Assembly: GCA_946413885.1 (NCBI GenBank)
Contig: CAMKMK010000035.1
Coordinates: 1 to 14,470, forward strand
DNA from: an uncultured Prevotellaceae bacterium
GTDB taxonomy: Bacteria > Bacteroidota > Bacteroidia > Bacteroidales > Bacteroidaceae
DNA: 14,470 bases
Direction: 5' to 3'
Shown here piece after piece: positions 14,360 to 14,470 of the stretch. A program made the position numbers and the translations under genes. Each line of letters begins with the position of its first letter. Position 1 is the first letter of the stretch. The notes below the pieces were generated by a model. The model worked only from the letters and a program-made list of their open reading frames with translations, had not been told where the DNA came from and made no database searches.

Positions 14360-14389
14360 GATTTACGATTTACTGATTTACGATTTACT
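14360..14389. repeat. Two 15-bp units made of GATTTAC heptamers
   Basis: GATTTAC occurs at 14360, 14367, 14375 and 14382, arranged as two exact copies of GATTTACGATTTACT (14360-14374 and 14375-14389; the second ends at the T at 14389). It abuts the ATG of the minus-strand micro-gene (14359), so the message leader reads as GTAAATC repeats. It may serve as an AT-rich, unstructured translation leader. Confidence 0.8.
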
Positions 14390-14390
14390 T

Positions 14391-14470
14391 CCGATTACTC
14401 CGAGTTCTCCGAGTTCTCCGAGTTCTCCGAGTTCTCCGAGTTCTCCGATTACTCCGAGTTCTCCGAGTTC
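14391..14470. repeat. 9-bp minisatellite CCGAGTTCT, at least nine units
   Basis: Units start every 9 bp from 14391 to 14463. Most are CCGAGTTCT; the units at 14391 and 14445 are the variant CCGATTACT, and the last is cut by the window edge. The same unit is present at 24-32. The array runs off the window, so its full length is unknown. Near-identity between units suggests recent slippage expansion. It lies upstream of the minus-strand micro-gene and could vary the distance to its promoter. Confidence 0.9.

Noticed and set aside
14391..14470. CRISPR array at the right edge
   Set aside because: The units are contiguous 9-bp repeats with no spacers, so it is a minisatellite.

Overview
The window looks like chromosomal DNA from a gut or rumen Bacteroidales, most likely Prevotella or a close relative. 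Three things support this. The promoters fit the Bacteroidetes pattern (TTTG-like box, about 20 bp, TAnnTTTG). Start codons are preceded by A-rich leaders rather than Shine-Dalgarno sequences. The gene content is also typical: GH20 and GH43-like secreted glycosidases, an OprO/OprP-type porin, and a 31-codon 'smalltalk'-type micro-gene. The taxon is inferred from these features, not from a marker gene.

Layout. Positions 1-213 are non-coding and hold two units of a 9-bp minisatellite, a four-copy array of CAACACGTT at exactly 22-bp spacing, and a Bacteroidetes-type promoter. Positions 214-3377 carry a two-gene glycan unit: an exported beta-N-acetylhexosaminidase (GH20) with a C-terminal discoidin-like domain, and an exported five-bladed-propeller glycosidase of the GH43/GH117 type. 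A 104-bp gap with a promoter and a dyad follows.

Positions 3482-14064 form one co-directional ten-gene run with gaps of at most 48 bp and several start/stop overlaps: iorA, iorB, phenylacetate-CoA ligase copy 1, a class I/II aminotransferase, phenylacetate-CoA ligase copy 2, a tandem ACT-domain protein, an outer-membrane porin, a sodium:solute symporter, a PaaI-like thioesterase and an omega-amidase-like nitrilase. Together they can be read as a complete module for interconverting aryl acetates and aromatic amino acids. The porin and symporter would move the acid across the two membranes. The two AMP-forming ligases would make arylacetyl-CoA. IorAB would carboxylate it reductively to the arylpyruvate, or run the oxidative reverse. 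The aminotransferase would convert arylpyruvate to amino acid, possibly with glutamine as donor and the omega-amidase removing the 2-oxo-glutaramate. The ACT protein is a candidate amino-acid sensor and the thioesterase could release or proofread CoA esters. Rumen Prevotella and other anaerobes are classically known to make phenylalanine and tryptophan from phenylacetate and indoleacetate by reductive carboxylation. Direction and substrates here are inference.

The right end (14065-14470) holds converging terminator-like hairpins, a minus-strand 31-codon gene, a GATTTAC repeat touching its start codon, and an array of the same 9-bp minisatellite seen at the left edge, running off the window. 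No tRNA, rRNA, CRISPR array, insertion sequence or broken gene was seen.
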